A program made the translations under genes and the position numbers. A model generated the notes under the pieces. The model had not been told where the DNA came from. It did not search any database and was given only the letters and a program-made list of their open reading frames with translations. A stretch of 64,000 nt of DNA from Planctomycetaceae bacterium. GTDB taxonomy: Bacteria; Planctomycetota; Phycisphaerae; Phycisphaerales; UBA1924. The stretch spans positions 1-64,000 of the forward strand of contig JAJTDF010000001.1 in the NCBI GenBank assembly GCA_021294835.1. Reading direction: 5' to 3'. Below, piece after piece: positions 37,155 through 48,246 of the stretch. Every line of letters starts with the position of its first letter. Positions within the stretch are counted from its first letter, which is position 1.

Positions 37155-38282
37155 GTGCGTGATCTGGTGCTGCTGCTCATCCCGCTGGCGTTCGCGGTTG
37201 CCGTGCCGACAACCTGGACGGTCCGCTGGCTTTCCCGACGACTCAACGCCGTGGACACCGCTCCGCTCCCCGGGCAGGTCAAGGCGCCGCCCCGCCCGGT
37301 CCCCAACACCGGCGGAGCGGCGATCTTCCTGGCGATCGCCGGACCGATTGCCGCCATGCTCCTGCTGGTGCGTCTGGCCCCTGGCACGCTCACGAGCATC
37401 TTCCCGCCCCTGACCCCCCACTTGCCGGGTCTGGTGTCTGAGTCCGGGCCGGCGCTGGCGTTTCTGGCCGGGTTGACGTTGCTGCACGTCATCGGTCTGA
37501 TCGACGACCGCACGCCGCTGGGGCCGAAGTTCAAGCTCGCGGTGATGCTGGGTGTGTCGGCGGTGGTGGTGCTGGGCACCGGCACGCGGCTGCTGACGAT
37601 GCTGGACGCATCGGTCGGCGGGCCTTGGCTGAGCGTGCTGGTGACGGTGTTATGGATCGTCGCGGTCACCAACGCGATGAACTTCATGGACAACATGGAC
37701 GGATTGACCGGCGGGGTTGCCGCCATCGCCGGGGGGTGCTTCCTGGCGGCGGCCCTGATGCACGACCAGTGGTTCGTCGCCGCCTGCCTGTCGCTGCTGA
37801 TCGGCGGGTGCCTGGGCTTCCTGATCTTCAACTTCCCCGCCCCCAAGGCCAGCATCTTCATGGGCGACGGCGGCTCGCTGGTGGTGGGCTTTACGCTGGC
37901 GTTTCTGACCGTCCGCACAACGTACTACGTGCCCGACCCGGCGGCGGCCGCCTCCGCCGGTTGGTACGCGGTGTTCATGCCCCTGGTGGTGCTGGCGGTG
38001 CCGCTGTACGACCTGGCCTCGGTGGTCATCATCCGCCTGCGGGCCGGCAAGAGCCCGATGGTCGGCGACTTGAACCACCTCTCGCACCGCCTGGTTCGGC
38101 GGGGCCTGAGCAAGCGCGACGCGGTGCTGGTGATCTACGGCCTGACGGCCATCACCGCCATCGGCGGCGTGTCGCTGGGCAGCCTGGCCGACTGGCAGGC
38201 GATTCTCGTGTTCGTGCAGGTGATGCTGGTACTGCTGGTGCTGGCGCTGTACGAGGGCCGCTCCACACCGGCGACCATGTGA
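37155..38282 (+). CDS. MraY/WecA-family undecaprenyl-phosphate sugar-1-phosphate transferase
   Basis: 375 residues with about ten transmembrane helices. It transfers a sugar-1-phosphate from a UDP-sugar to undecaprenyl phosphate on the cytoplasmic face. The key motifs are present: GLIDDRTPLGPKFKL, VTNAMNFMDNMDGLTGG with the DD/NxxxxDG catalytic set, SIFMGDGGS and the His-containing loop DLNHLSHRL. It resembles WecA/TagO more than MraY because of the HLSHRL loop. GTG 37155 has AGGAG 10 nt upstream. It is last in the mre block, consistent with an envelope polysaccharide or teichoic/O-antigen-type role. Confidence 0.9.
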   Translation: MRDLVLLLIPLAFAVAVPTTWTVRWLSRRLNAVDTAPLPGQVKAPPRPVPNTGGAAIFLAIAGPIAAMLLLVRLAPGTLTSIFPPLTPHLPGLVSESGPALAFLAGLTLLHVIGLIDDRTPLGPKFKLAVMLGVSAVVVLGTGTRLLTMLDASVGGPWLSVLVTVLWIVAVTNAMNFMDNMDGLTGGVAAIAGGCFLAAALMHDQWFVAACLSLLIGGCLGFLIFNFPAPKASIFMGDGGSLVVGFTLAFLTVRTTYYVPDPAAAASAGWYAVFMPLVVLAVPLYDLASVVIIRLRAGKSPMVGDLNHLSHRLVRRGLSKRDAVLVIYGLTAITAIGGVSLGSLADWQAILVFVQVMLVLLVLALYEGRSTPATM

Positions 38283-38384
38283 GAGTCCGGGGCCGCACCT
38301 GTGCCTGGGCGGTTGCCAGCAGCCACCGGAGGGCTGGTGACAACCCTTTGGCGTCGGCGGCGGACAGCTTCGGTCCCGGGCGGA

Positions 38385-40565
<2,181 letters not shown>

Positions 40566-40862
40566 GCGGTGTACCTGTACCTCGGAGAAGTCGATGCTTC
40601 GGAATGGATGTGGTAAGTGGGAGGCGGCAGGCCGTTGGCCGCGAGATGCGGCGTTGCACTGCCCAAAGTCCGTCACCCGCCCGCTTGGTTTGCCAAGGGT
40701 CCACCTTGGTTGCTGATCCACCCCGCCACGCTTGTGGTCCGACGTGCCCCCGCCTGACCCGACCCCCGACGGCTTGGCCCACCCATGATGCCCGAGCATA
40801 GCCGCGATGAAGCGGCCCGAAGCGTTCGCAGCATGTGCCGGTTCCCACCCCGCTGCCCAAGT

Positions 40863-41519
40863 CTAGGCATCCTCCTTGTTCCGGCGGCTTCCAAGCCGCT
40901 GCGAGTCGGCGGACTGTGCGTCGCGGGTGATCCGCTCCAGCAGTTCAGCCGCCGCCGCCGCCATCTCGGCGCGATCGCCCGAGTTGTGCAGAACGTAGTC
41001 GCTGCGACGACGCTTTTCTTCCACCGGAAGTTGGGCCCGCTCGCGGCGGTCAAACTCCTCTTCGGTCCAGCCGCGGCTGGCCAGCACCCGGGCCAACCGC
41101 TGCTCGCGGGGCACATCCACGAACACCACCGCATCGCAGTCCGCATCAACCCCGGCCTCAAAGAGCAGCGGAGCGTCCACGATGACCGCTGCGACTCCCT
41201 GGGCTGACGCGCGGCGGACCATCTCGGCGCGGGCCTGGTGGACCATGGGGTGCAGGAGGCCTTCGAGCCGTCGGCGTTGCTCGGGGTCGCCGAAGACCAC
41301 GCCGGCGATCTTCTGACGGTCGGGGAGGCCGTCGGTCCCGAGTACGCCCGGCCCCCACCACGACACCACCGTGTCGCGAACCGCCGGACTGGCCAGCGCG
41401 GCACGGGCTTCGGCGTCGGAGTTGCTCACCCACGCTCCGGCGCGGGCGAACGCCTCGGCAACGGCGCTCTTGCCGGCGCCGATCCCCCCGGCCAGCCCGA
41501 TCAGCAGGGGTCGGCTCAT
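40863..41519 (-). CDS. coaE: Dephospho-CoA kinase
   Basis: 218 residues. Phosphorylates the 3'-hydroxyl of dephospho-CoA, the last step of CoA synthesis. The P-loop is GLAGGIGAGKSAVAEAF at the N-terminus, followed by VSNSDAEARAAL (normally D-x-D; here S-D-A), HPMVHQARAEM, VIVDAPLLFEAG and RGWTEEEFDRRERAQ. ATG 41519 overlaps the stop of the PH-domain gene (ATGA). It is last gene of the overlapping trio hpt, PH-domain protein, coaE. The C-terminus is Arg/Lys-rich. Confidence 0.92.
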   Translation of the reverse strand: MSRPLLIGLAGGIGAGKSAVAEAFARAGAWVSNSDAEARAALASPAVRDTVVSWWGPGVLGTDGLPDRQKIAGVVFGDPEQRRRLEGLLHPMVHQARAEMVRRASAQGVAAVIVDAPLLFEAGVDADCDAVVFVDVPREQRLARVLASRGWTEEEFDRRERAQLPVEEKRRRSDYVLHNSGDRAEMAAAAAELLERITRDAQSADSQRLGSRRNKEDA

Positions 41520-42094
41520 CCTGCTTTCCCCGATGCTGCGGCGGCGGTTCGTGCGGTTTCCACCTGGCTTCGGAGCACCGCCAGCACTTCGCCGGGGTTG
41601 GGCAGGGTCTGCCAAACCACCTCGCCCACCCGTCCGCCCGCGGCCGCCGTGCCCACCACCAGCGAGCCGAGGCCCAGCAGCCGCTCACGGGTGAGCCTGG
41701 CGACCCCCACACTGCGGACGTCCTCAATGCGGGCCTCGATGACCGACTGCCGCAGCACGCCCCGAACCGCCAGCACCCGACGGGGCGTGAGCAGATAGAA
41801 CGTGGTGAGCCAGACCGCCATCCGCCAGGTGAGGCTGAGCGAGGCGATGGCGACCGAGGTCGCGGCTGCCGCCGCGGGCTCAAGGCCGATGATGCCCATG
41901 CGGGCCATCAGGGTGGCGGCGATGCCGCACACCAGCAGCGTGAGGAGAAACTCGAGCTTGGGCAGGACCACGAACCACAGGCTGGGCCGCATGGCCAGCA
42001 CCGGCGTCTCACCCGCCGGCAGCAGTCGGGCGATTCCCGGTCCGGGCGACACCGGCTGAGCGACCGACAACGGGCTTTGGACCGCTTCGCTCAT
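41516..42094 (-). CDS. PH-domain membrane protein (YdbS/bPH2-like)
   Basis: 192 residues. Two transmembrane helices (about 40-63 and 75-98) are followed by a bacterial PH-like domain: FYLLTPRRVLAVRGVLRQS, IEARIEDVRSVGVARL and LLGLGSLVVGTAAAGG are typical of the bPH2 family. The role is unknown; membrane stress or protein quality functions have been suggested for relatives. Both ends overlap neighbours by 4 nt (with hpt upstream and coaE downstream), so the three are one translationally coupled unit, although functions appear unrelated. Confidence 0.85.
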   Translation of the reverse strand: MSEAVQSPLSVAQPVSPGPGIARLLPAGETPVLAMRPSLWFVVLPKLEFLLTLLVCGIAATLMARMGIIGLEPAAAAATSVAIASLSLTWRMAVWLTTFYLLTPRRVLAVRGVLRQSVIEARIEDVRSVGVARLTRERLLGLGSLVVGTAAAGGRVGEVVWQTLPNPGEVLAVLRSQVETARTAAAASGKAG

Positions 42095-42717
42095 GCCGAG
42101 GGGGGTCCCTGGAGCACCATCACGTCGGGGAGGTTGCGGTACCGGCCGTCGTAATCCAGCCCGTAGCCGATGACAAACTCATCGGCGATGTCAAAGCCGG
42201 CGTACTCGACGGCGACCTCTTCGACCCGTCCGGCGTTCTTGTGCTTGTTCAGCAGCACGGCGATCCGCACGCTCTGGGGGTGCTGGGCCTGAACCATCCG
42301 CCGCAGCAGGCCGAGGGTCTGACCGGAGTCCAGGATGTCGTCGATGATCAGGACTCGAGCACCCTTCACATCGGTGGGAACCCCGCTCTGCACGGTCACG
42401 CCGACGGAGGCCTTGGCGGTGCCGGGGTAGCTCGAGAGCGTGACCGGCTTGATGCTCATGGTGACGGGCATGTGCCGGATGAGGTCGGCGACGAAGACCA
42501 GGGCGCCGGTCAGCACGGGCACCAGCACCAGGGGCCCCGGGGCCTCGCCCCGGCTGCGAAGCGCCGCTGCCTCGGCCTCCAGATCCGCGGTGATGGCGGC
42601 ACCGAGTTCGGCGATGCGGGCGGCGATGCGATCGCGCCCGATGAGGACCCGCCCCGGAGCTTCGGCCCCGACCTGACCAGTGCTGTGATTCACGCGGCAA
42701 CGGTAGGACCGGGCCAC
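42091..42717 (-). CDS. hpt: Hypoxanthine phosphoribosyltransferase
   Basis: 208 residues. Salvages hypoxanthine (and probably guanine) with PRPP to IMP/GMP. The PRPP-binding motif is VLIIDDILDSGQTL. LVPVLTGALVFVADL, the flexible loop SSYPGTAKASVGVTV and C-terminal base-contact DEFVIGYGLDYDGRYRNLP are typical. GTG 42717 is preferred because GGGAGG lies about 6 nt upstream; GTG 42693 would give a shorter protein with no ribosome site. It is first gene of the hpt/PH-domain/coaE overlap group. Confidence 0.92.
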   Translation of the reverse strand: MARSYRCRVNHSTGQVGAEAPGRVLIGRDRIAARIAELGAAITADLEAEAAALRSRGEAPGPLVLVPVLTGALVFVADLIRHMPVTMSIKPVTLSSYPGTAKASVGVTVQSGVPTDVKGARVLIIDDILDSGQTLGLLRRMVQAQHPQSVRIAVLLNKHKNAGRVEEVAVEYAGFDIADEFVIGYGLDYDGRYRNLPDVMVLQGPPSA

Positions 42718-42844
42718 CCGCCGCCTCCCGAACGCTACAGTCGCCCCCGATCAATCCGACCCCGGCGGCGATGGCCGCCGGAGGGGCCGAAAACCGCCCG
42801 GTGGTCGCGATCCCGCCGTGTTCTCTTTGTCAGGAATCCACGCC

Positions 42845-44416
42845 ATGCCCGCAGCCCGTTCCGCAAAGTCCCCCGCTTCCAAGACCCCGTCCCCGGGCTC
42901 CGGTGCCGCGTCCCACTCGGCCGTCGGCACCCGCACGGAGAAGGACACGATGGGCGAGATGATCGTCCCGGCGGATGTGCTCTACGGCGCGTCCACCCAG
43001 CGGGCGGTGCTGAACTTCCCGGTGTCCGGTCGCCCTGTGCCATTCGCCATCATCTCGGCGTATGCCGACCTGAAGGCGGCCTGTGCCGCGGTGAACCTCA
43101 AACTCGGCCGGCTGAACGCGCCGCGTGCCAAGGCGATTGCCTCGGCCTGCACAGCCATCAAGGCCGGGCTGCCCGAACACGGCGGCTGGGCCAAGCACTT
43201 CCCGGTGGACGTGTTCCAGACCGGTTCGGGCACCAGCACCAACATGAACGTCAACGAGGTGATCGCCAACCTCGTCTGCCTGGCGCACGGCGCCCCGATT
43301 GGTTCGTCCAAGAACGCCGACTACCTGGGCGGCAAGACCGGCAAGGGCGTGCACCCCAATGACCATGTGAACATGGGGCAGTCGTCCAACGACACCTTCC
43401 CCACCGCGATCCACATCGCGGCGGTGCTGGCTCTGGCCAACGACCTGCTGCCGGCGCTGGCGGTCATGAAGGCGACGCTGAACAAGCAGGCCAAGGCGTG
43501 GGACAAGATCGTCAAGATCGGCCGCACGCACCTGCAGGACGCGACGCCAATCCGGCTCGGGCAGGAATTCAGCGGCTTTGCCAGCCAGATCGCCCATGCC
43601 GAGCAGCGGGTGCGGCTGGCGATGAAGACCCTGGGTGAACTGGCCATCGGCGGCACCGCGGTGGGCACGGGCATCGCCACCCATGAGAAGTTCGACGCCG
43701 AGGTGTGCATGCACCTCTCCAAGACCCTCAAGCAGGAGTTCCGCGTCTGCGAGAACCACTTTGAGGCTCAGCACGCCAAGGACGCGTGCGTTGAGGCGTC
43801 GGGCCACCTCAAGACCATCGCCACCTCGCTCACCAAGATTGCCGGCGATATTCGCTTGATGGGCATGGGCCCGCGGTGCGGCATCGGCGAACTGGTCATC
43901 CCCGCCGTGCAGCCCGGCTCGTCGATCATGCCCGGGAAGGTCAACCCGGTGATCGCTGAGTCGCTGATCATGGTGTGCGGCCAGGTCATCGGCAACGACG
44001 CCGCCATCACCTATGGCAACCTGGGCGCCCTGAACAGCACGCTGGACCTGAACGTCGCCATGCCGCTGATCGCCGACAACCTGCTGGAGTCGATCAGCCT
44101 GCTGGCAACGGCGGTGCGGATGTTCAACGACAACCTGCTGGTGAACCTCAAGCCCGACGAGGCCCGCTGCAAGGGGCTCATCGAGGGCAGCCTGGCCATG
44201 TGCACCTCGCTCATGCCGATCATCGGTTATGACAACGCGGCGGCGCTGGCCAAGCAGGCCTTCAAGGAGGGCAAGACCGTCCGCGAACTGGCCTACCAGA
44301 CCGTCGTGGGCACCAAGGACGCGTCCGGCCGCAACGTGACCCGCGAGATGATCGATGCGGCGCTGGACCCGTGGTCCATGACGCTGCCGGGCGGAGAGGG
44401 CGCCGCCGGCGGCTGA
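42845..44416 (+). CDS. fumC: Fumarate hydratase class II
   Basis: 523 residues. Reversibly hydrates fumarate to malate in the TCA cycle. The signature GSSIMPGKVNPV is intact, as are FQTGSGTSTNMNVNEV, HVNMGQSSNDTFPTA and GRTHLQDATPIRLGQEF with the catalytic His/Thr. A Ser/Pro/Ala-rich N-terminal extension of about 40 residues precedes the usual start (EKDTMGEMIVPADVLYGAST, read as two pieces). ATG 42845 has AGGAAT 8 nt upstream. It stands alone as a plus-strand gene and converges with the ThiF-like gene. Confidence 0.95.
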   Translation: MPAARSAKSPASKTPSPGSGAASHSAVGTRTEKDTMGEMIVPADVLYGASTQRAVLNFPVSGRPVPFAIISAYADLKAACAAVNLKLGRLNAPRAKAIASACTAIKAGLPEHGGWAKHFPVDVFQTGSGTSTNMNVNEVIANLVCLAHGAPIGSSKNADYLGGKTGKGVHPNDHVNMGQSSNDTFPTAIHIAAVLALANDLLPALAVMKATLNKQAKAWDKIVKIGRTHLQDATPIRLGQEFSGFASQIAHAEQRVRLAMKTLGELAIGGTAVGTGIATHEKFDAEVCMHLSKTLKQEFRVCENHFEAQHAKDACVEASGHLKTIATSLTKIAGDIRLMGMGPRCGIGELVIPAVQPGSSIMPGKVNPVIAESLIMVCGQVIGNDAAITYGNLGALNSTLDLNVAMPLIADNLLESISLLATAVRMFNDNLLVNLKPDEARCKGLIEGSLAMCTSLMPIIGYDNAAALAKQAFKEGKTVRELAYQTVVGTKDASGRNVTREMIDAALDPWSMTLPGGEGAAGG

Positions 44417-44452
44417 CTCGCCGGACGCGCCGGAAGGCACATTTGGGACGGA

Positions 44453-45535
44453 TCAGCCAAGCACCCGTGCCGCCAGCGCCCGAGCCCGTTCGGGGTCGCT
44501 GGTGCCGGTGACCAGCACCCGTCCGTCCGCAAAGAGCGTGATCTCGTGTGGCTGGCCGTCGTGCTCATCGCCGAGGCTGACGGTGACGGCCTGGCCTGCC
44601 CGCCGGACGCTCCCAGTCGCGAAGCGGTCCGCCAGCCTGTCGGCCAGCCCTTCCCAGTCATCGCCGCCGAGGTCGGTCGGCGGCAACTGCACGGCGTTGC
44701 GGCCGCACAGCACCACCGGGCGGCCACGCCCGCGACCTCCGCGAGGGGCGGAGGCATCTCGCGTCGGTTCAAGGAACTCAAACTGTCTCCGGCCGCAGCA
44801 CACGCAGTCCGGGTCGCGAAGCCCGGCGATGCTCACGCCCTGCCAGGCGTTGGTCCACAGGTCCACCCGCCGGAGGCTGGTCGAAGCCCGGTCTGTAAAT
44901 CCGGCGACCAGTTTGATGACCTCCACCGCCTGCAGCGCAGCGACCAGCGCCACCGCAGGCCCGAGCACACCGGCCGAATCGCACGTGGCCGTCGTGCCGG
45001 GTGCCGGGACCTCCGGATACAGGCACCGCAGGCAGGGCGAGTCCGGGCCGGTGTTCAGCACCGCCGATGCGCCCTCGGCCGCCACCGCCCCGCCGTACAC
45101 ATACGGAATGCCGTGCTTGACCGAAAGGTCGTTGAGCAGGTACCGCGTCTGGAAGTTGTCCGTCCCGTCCACCAGCACCGCCGGCCGCTGGGCCAGGATG
45201 CCCAACACCCGCTCGGCATTGTCGGCGTCGCAGTCGGCAACCTCGGCATACACCCGGACGGAGGAGTTCACCGCGGCCAGCCGGGTCGCCGCCGCGGAGG
45301 CCTTGGGGCTTCCCACGTCGGCCTCAGCGAACAGACACTGCCGCTGCAGGTTGGTGGGCTCGACGACATCACGATCGACCAGCGTGAGCGTGCCCACCCC
45401 GGCCCGGGCCAGGTGGTCGGCGATGGCACAGCCCAGCGCCCCCACGCCGACGATGGCCACGTGGGCGGCGGCGAGCCGTGCCTGCCCCTGGTCGCCGATG
45501 ATCCTGATCTGTCTGGCGTACCGCTGAACCGACAT
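44453..45535 (-). CDS. ThiF/MoeB-family E1-like adenylyltransferase
   Basis: 360 residues. Residues 1-250 are the E1 core that adenylates the C-terminal glycine of a ubiquitin-like sulfur carrier (ThiS or MoaD): RYARQIRI, nucleotide loop VGVGALGCAIADHL, DRDVVEPTNLQRQCLF, DGTDNFQTRYLLND, and the Cys in TCDSAGVLGP. Two zinc pairs are CLRC and CVCC. The C-terminal 110 residues do not look like rhodanese and are not recognised. There is no thiS or moaD nearby, so thiamine or molybdopterin specificity is open. Its ATG lies only 21 bp from the divergent fumarylacetoacetase start. Confidence 0.9.
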   Translation of the reverse strand: MSVQRYARQIRIIGDQGQARLAAAHVAIVGVGALGCAIADHLARAGVGTLTLVDRDVVEPTNLQRQCLFAEADVGSPKASAAATRLAAVNSSVRVYAEVADCDADNAERVLGILAQRPAVLVDGTDNFQTRYLLNDLSVKHGIPYVYGGAVAAEGASAVLNTGPDSPCLRCLYPEVPAPGTTATCDSAGVLGPAVALVAALQAVEVIKLVAGFTDRASTSLRRVDLWTNAWQGVSIAGLRDPDCVCCGRRQFEFLEPTRDASAPRGGRGRGRPVVLCGRNAVQLPPTDLGGDDWEGLADRLADRFATGSVRRAGQAVTVSLGDEHDGQPHEITLFADGRVLVTGTSDPERARALAARVLG

Positions 45536-45556
45536 GCCCGACCGTATCCTCGGTGC

Positions 45557-46993
45557 ATGTCAAGCACGAGTCCGCACCGCCACCTGCTTCCGCCGTCCGC
45601 CGCTGTCTGCCGTTCGCCCGAGGCTGAACCGACCGCATCGTGGGTGGCCTCGGCCAACGCCGCCAATGCGGACTTCCCCATCGCCAACCTGCCGCTGGCG
45701 GCCATGGCCGTGCGTGACGGCGGCGGCGAGGACAGCGACGAGGCCGAGGCTCGCCTGGCGACGGTCATCGGTGACCGCGTGGTGGACATCACGATGCTCT
45801 ATGAAGCCGGATGGTTCGCCCAGTGCGCTCGCAACGGGCTGTCGCCCGAGGCCGCCGAGTCTCTGGACGACGGCCTGAGCCATGCGGCGGCGGCGGGCAT
45901 GTGGAACGCCGGCGGTCTGACCAAGTCCCACCTGCGGGACCTTCGCACCGCCCTGCAGTCCTTTCTGGCCGACCGTCCCGCTGAGGATGACGACGAACGC
46001 GACCTCCGGACCGAGGCCCTCTCGCCCCTGGCGCTCGCGCAGTTCGTGCGACCGGTAACCACGCTGAACTACACCGACTTTTACGCATCCAAGCACCACG
46101 CCCGAAACGTGGGTTCCATGTTCCGGCCCGACAACCCCCTGCTGCCCAACTACACCCACATCCCCATCGGCTACCACGGTCGGGCCTCGTCGGTCGTGCT
46201 CTCCGGCACGCCGGTGCGTCGCCCCCACGGCCAGACCCGCCCGGATGAGAAGTTGCCGCCGGTCTTCGGACCGTGCAAGCGGCTGGACTACGAGTTGGAA
46301 ATGGGCTGCGTGATCATCGGCGGCAACCAGCTCGGCGCACCCGTCCAGATCGCCGACGCGCCGGAGTTGATCATGGGCTTCTGCCTGGTCAACGACTGGT
46401 CGGCCCGTGACATGCAGGCCTGGGAGTACCAGCCGCTGGGGCCGTTCCTGGCCAAGAACTTTGCCACTTCAGTCAGCCCGCTGATCGTCACCGCCGAGGC
46501 GCTGGCCCCCTATCGCGTGCCCGGTCCACCCCGCGACAGCGGCGACCCCGCTCCGCTGCCTTACCTGGACGGGCTGAAGGACTGGGGGTTGGACGTGGTC
46601 ATGGAGGTGCACCTGCGTTCGGCAGCCATGCGCGAGAAGGGGCTGAGCCCCCTGCGGATCAGCAGCGGCAATCTTCGCGAGATGTTCTGGACCTTCCCGC
46701 AGATAATCGCCCACCACACCTGCAACGGCTGCAACCTCCTCGACGGCGACCTGCTGGCCTCGGGAACGGTCTCCGGCCCCACGCCCGACTCGCGGGGCTG
46801 CATGCTGGAACTGACCTGGCAGGGCAACGGGCCGGACGGCAAGCCGCTGCCCCGCAAGCCGCTGACGCTGCCCACCGGAGAGAGCCGCACCTTCCTGGAG
46901 GACGGCGACGAGGTCATCATGACTGCCTTCGCCCAGGCCCCGGGCAAGCCGCGGATCGGCTTCGGCTCCTGCACGGGCGTCATCACGCCCTGA
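45557..46993 (+). CDS. fahA: Fumarylacetoacetase
   Basis: 478 residues. Hydrolyses 4-fumarylacetoacetate to fumarate and acetoacetate, the last step of tyrosine/homogentisate breakdown. Recognisable are TDFYASKHHARNVG with the catalytic Asp/His, the calcium/substrate sites in LDYELEMGCVI and NDWSARDMQAWEYQPLGPFL, and KNFATSVSPLIV. The C-terminal FGSCTGVITP is short of some bacterial relatives. ATG 45557 has no good ribosome site. It is divergent from the ThiF-like gene by 21 bp and 3' convergent to the GT9 gene. No other tyrosine-degradation gene is in the window. Confidence 0.94.
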   Translation: MSSTSPHRHLLPPSAAVCRSPEAEPTASWVASANAANADFPIANLPLAAMAVRDGGGEDSDEAEARLATVIGDRVVDITMLYEAGWFAQCARNGLSPEAAESLDDGLSHAAAAGMWNAGGLTKSHLRDLRTALQSFLADRPAEDDDERDLRTEALSPLALAQFVRPVTTLNYTDFYASKHHARNVGSMFRPDNPLLPNYTHIPIGYHGRASSVVLSGTPVRRPHGQTRPDEKLPPVFGPCKRLDYELEMGCVIIGGNQLGAPVQIADAPELIMGFCLVNDWSARDMQAWEYQPLGPFLAKNFATSVSPLIVTAEALAPYRVPGPPRDSGDPAPLPYLDGLKDWGLDVVMEVHLRSAAMREKGLSPLRISSGNLREMFWTFPQIIAHHTCNGCNLLDGDLLASGTVSGPTPDSRGCMLELTWQGNGPDGKPLPRKPLTLPTGESRTFLEDGDEVIMTAFAQAPGKPRIGFGSCTGVITP

Positions 46994-47025
46994 GCGACGA
47001 TTGGTGTGTCCGCCCCACGCCGGGC

Positions 47026-48225
47026 TCAGACTGAACGGCCGGGCCCCGGAGCCGTCGTCGACCGACCGGCGAGCATGGCGTCGACCGCCACCAGCACCGC
47101 CTCGGTGGGGATGCGATCGATGCGGCACCGCTCCGGGTGGTCGTCGGCGACCTCGTCGGGGGGCAGGGTCGGATCGGCCACCAGCATCACCTCGCGGGCC
47201 AGCGGCGATCCCGGCTCGGGGTTGAACACGCACGAGTCCGGCAGCGTCGTCCAGCGTAGATCGGTCGGGCCGAACAGCGTCACACAAGGCACGCTGAACG
47301 CAGCCGCCATGTGCCGCGGCCCGGTGTCATTGGTCACCATAAGCGAGGCCCTTCGGACGATGCCCTTGAGGCTGCCGATGTTGATGCCGAGTTCTGTGAG
47401 ACAGGTAACCCGCCGCTCGTCTTCAGGGTGGTTGAGCACAAGTGCGTCGCGGATCAGGGCGACGATGGGCGCCTCGCCCGGTGAGCCGTTGATGACCACG
47501 TGGCAGTCATGGCGGCTGATCAGGTGGTGAGCTGCGGCGGCGAAACGCTCCACGGGCCAGCGTTTGGCTGGGTGGTTTCCACCCGGATTCATCAGCACAA
47601 AACGCCGCGCGCCTGGCGAGGTGGCCACGCCGGCGGCCGCCAGAATGTCCGTCGCCGCGCGGTCCTGCCCGTCCGACGTCGACAATTCCATCACGGGATG
47701 AAACGCCGCTACCGAATCCGGCAGTCGACCGCCCGCAAGAACCGTCAGCATGAATCGGGTCAGCGCGAGGTAGTAATCCACTGCGCTGACCGGCGCAAAT
47801 CCCTTGTGTGGGGCGGCTCGCCGGAGCGGCTCAAGTTTGTGGGTCAGCAACATGCCCCGGCTGTCGCGGTCGTACCCGCAGCGGAGGGGGATGCCGGCCA
47901 GTGAGACGGCCATCGCCGAAGAGAACGAGTTGGGCAGGATCAGGGCAGCGTCGAACTTGTGCCGCTTGATACGGCTGGCGACCAACGCCGGGCCAAGAAG
48001 CGCCCGCTTGTCTGCCATCAGAAGGTCGTCCAGCAAGTCCGATCCCGCCAGCAGGTCGTCCATGCCGGGTCGGCCCAGGCCCACGATCACCGAGCGGGGA
48101 TACGCCTCGCGCAGCAGCCGGAGCGATGGCGTTGCCATGGCGGTATCGCCAAGCCACGACGGAAGGATCACCAGTATCCGGGGACTGGCGGCAGGGCGCG
48201 GGGCTGGAGGGGCGGAATCGGGCAA
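47026..48225 (-). CDS. Glycosyltransferase family 9 (heptosyltransferase-like)
   Basis: 399 residues. GT9 enzymes add heptose or a related sugar to lipopolysaccharide core. The N-terminal motif LVILPSWLGDTAMATPSLRLL, LNPGGNHPAKRWPVERFA-like segment (written MNPGGNHPAKRWP here) and NDTGPRHMAAAF with CVTLFGPTD are diagnostic. The start is TTG 48225, with GGTGATG upstream; no in-frame ATG fits. The gene lies 21 bp downstream of the GmhB-like phosphatase on the same strand, so the pair could make and transfer a heptose-type sugar. Confidence 0.87.
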   Translation of the reverse strand: MPDSAPPAPRPAASPRILVILPSWLGDTAMATPSLRLLREAYPRSVIVGLGRPGMDDLLAGSDLLDDLLMADKRALLGPALVASRIKRHKFDAALILPNSFSSAMAVSLAGIPLRCGYDRDSRGMLLTHKLEPLRRAAPHKGFAPVSAVDYYLALTRFMLTVLAGGRLPDSVAAFHPVMELSTSDGQDRAATDILAAAGVATSPGARRFVLMNPGGNHPAKRWPVERFAAAAHHLISRHDCHVVINGSPGEAPIVALIRDALVLNHPEDERRVTCLTELGINIGSLKGIVRRASLMVTNDTGPRHMAAAFSVPCVTLFGPTDLRWTTLPDSCVFNPEPGSPLAREVMLVADPTLPPDEVADDHPERCRIDRIPTEAVLVAVDAMLAGRSTTAPGPGRSV

Positions 48226-48246
48226 GGCGGCATCACCAGTGGGTGT

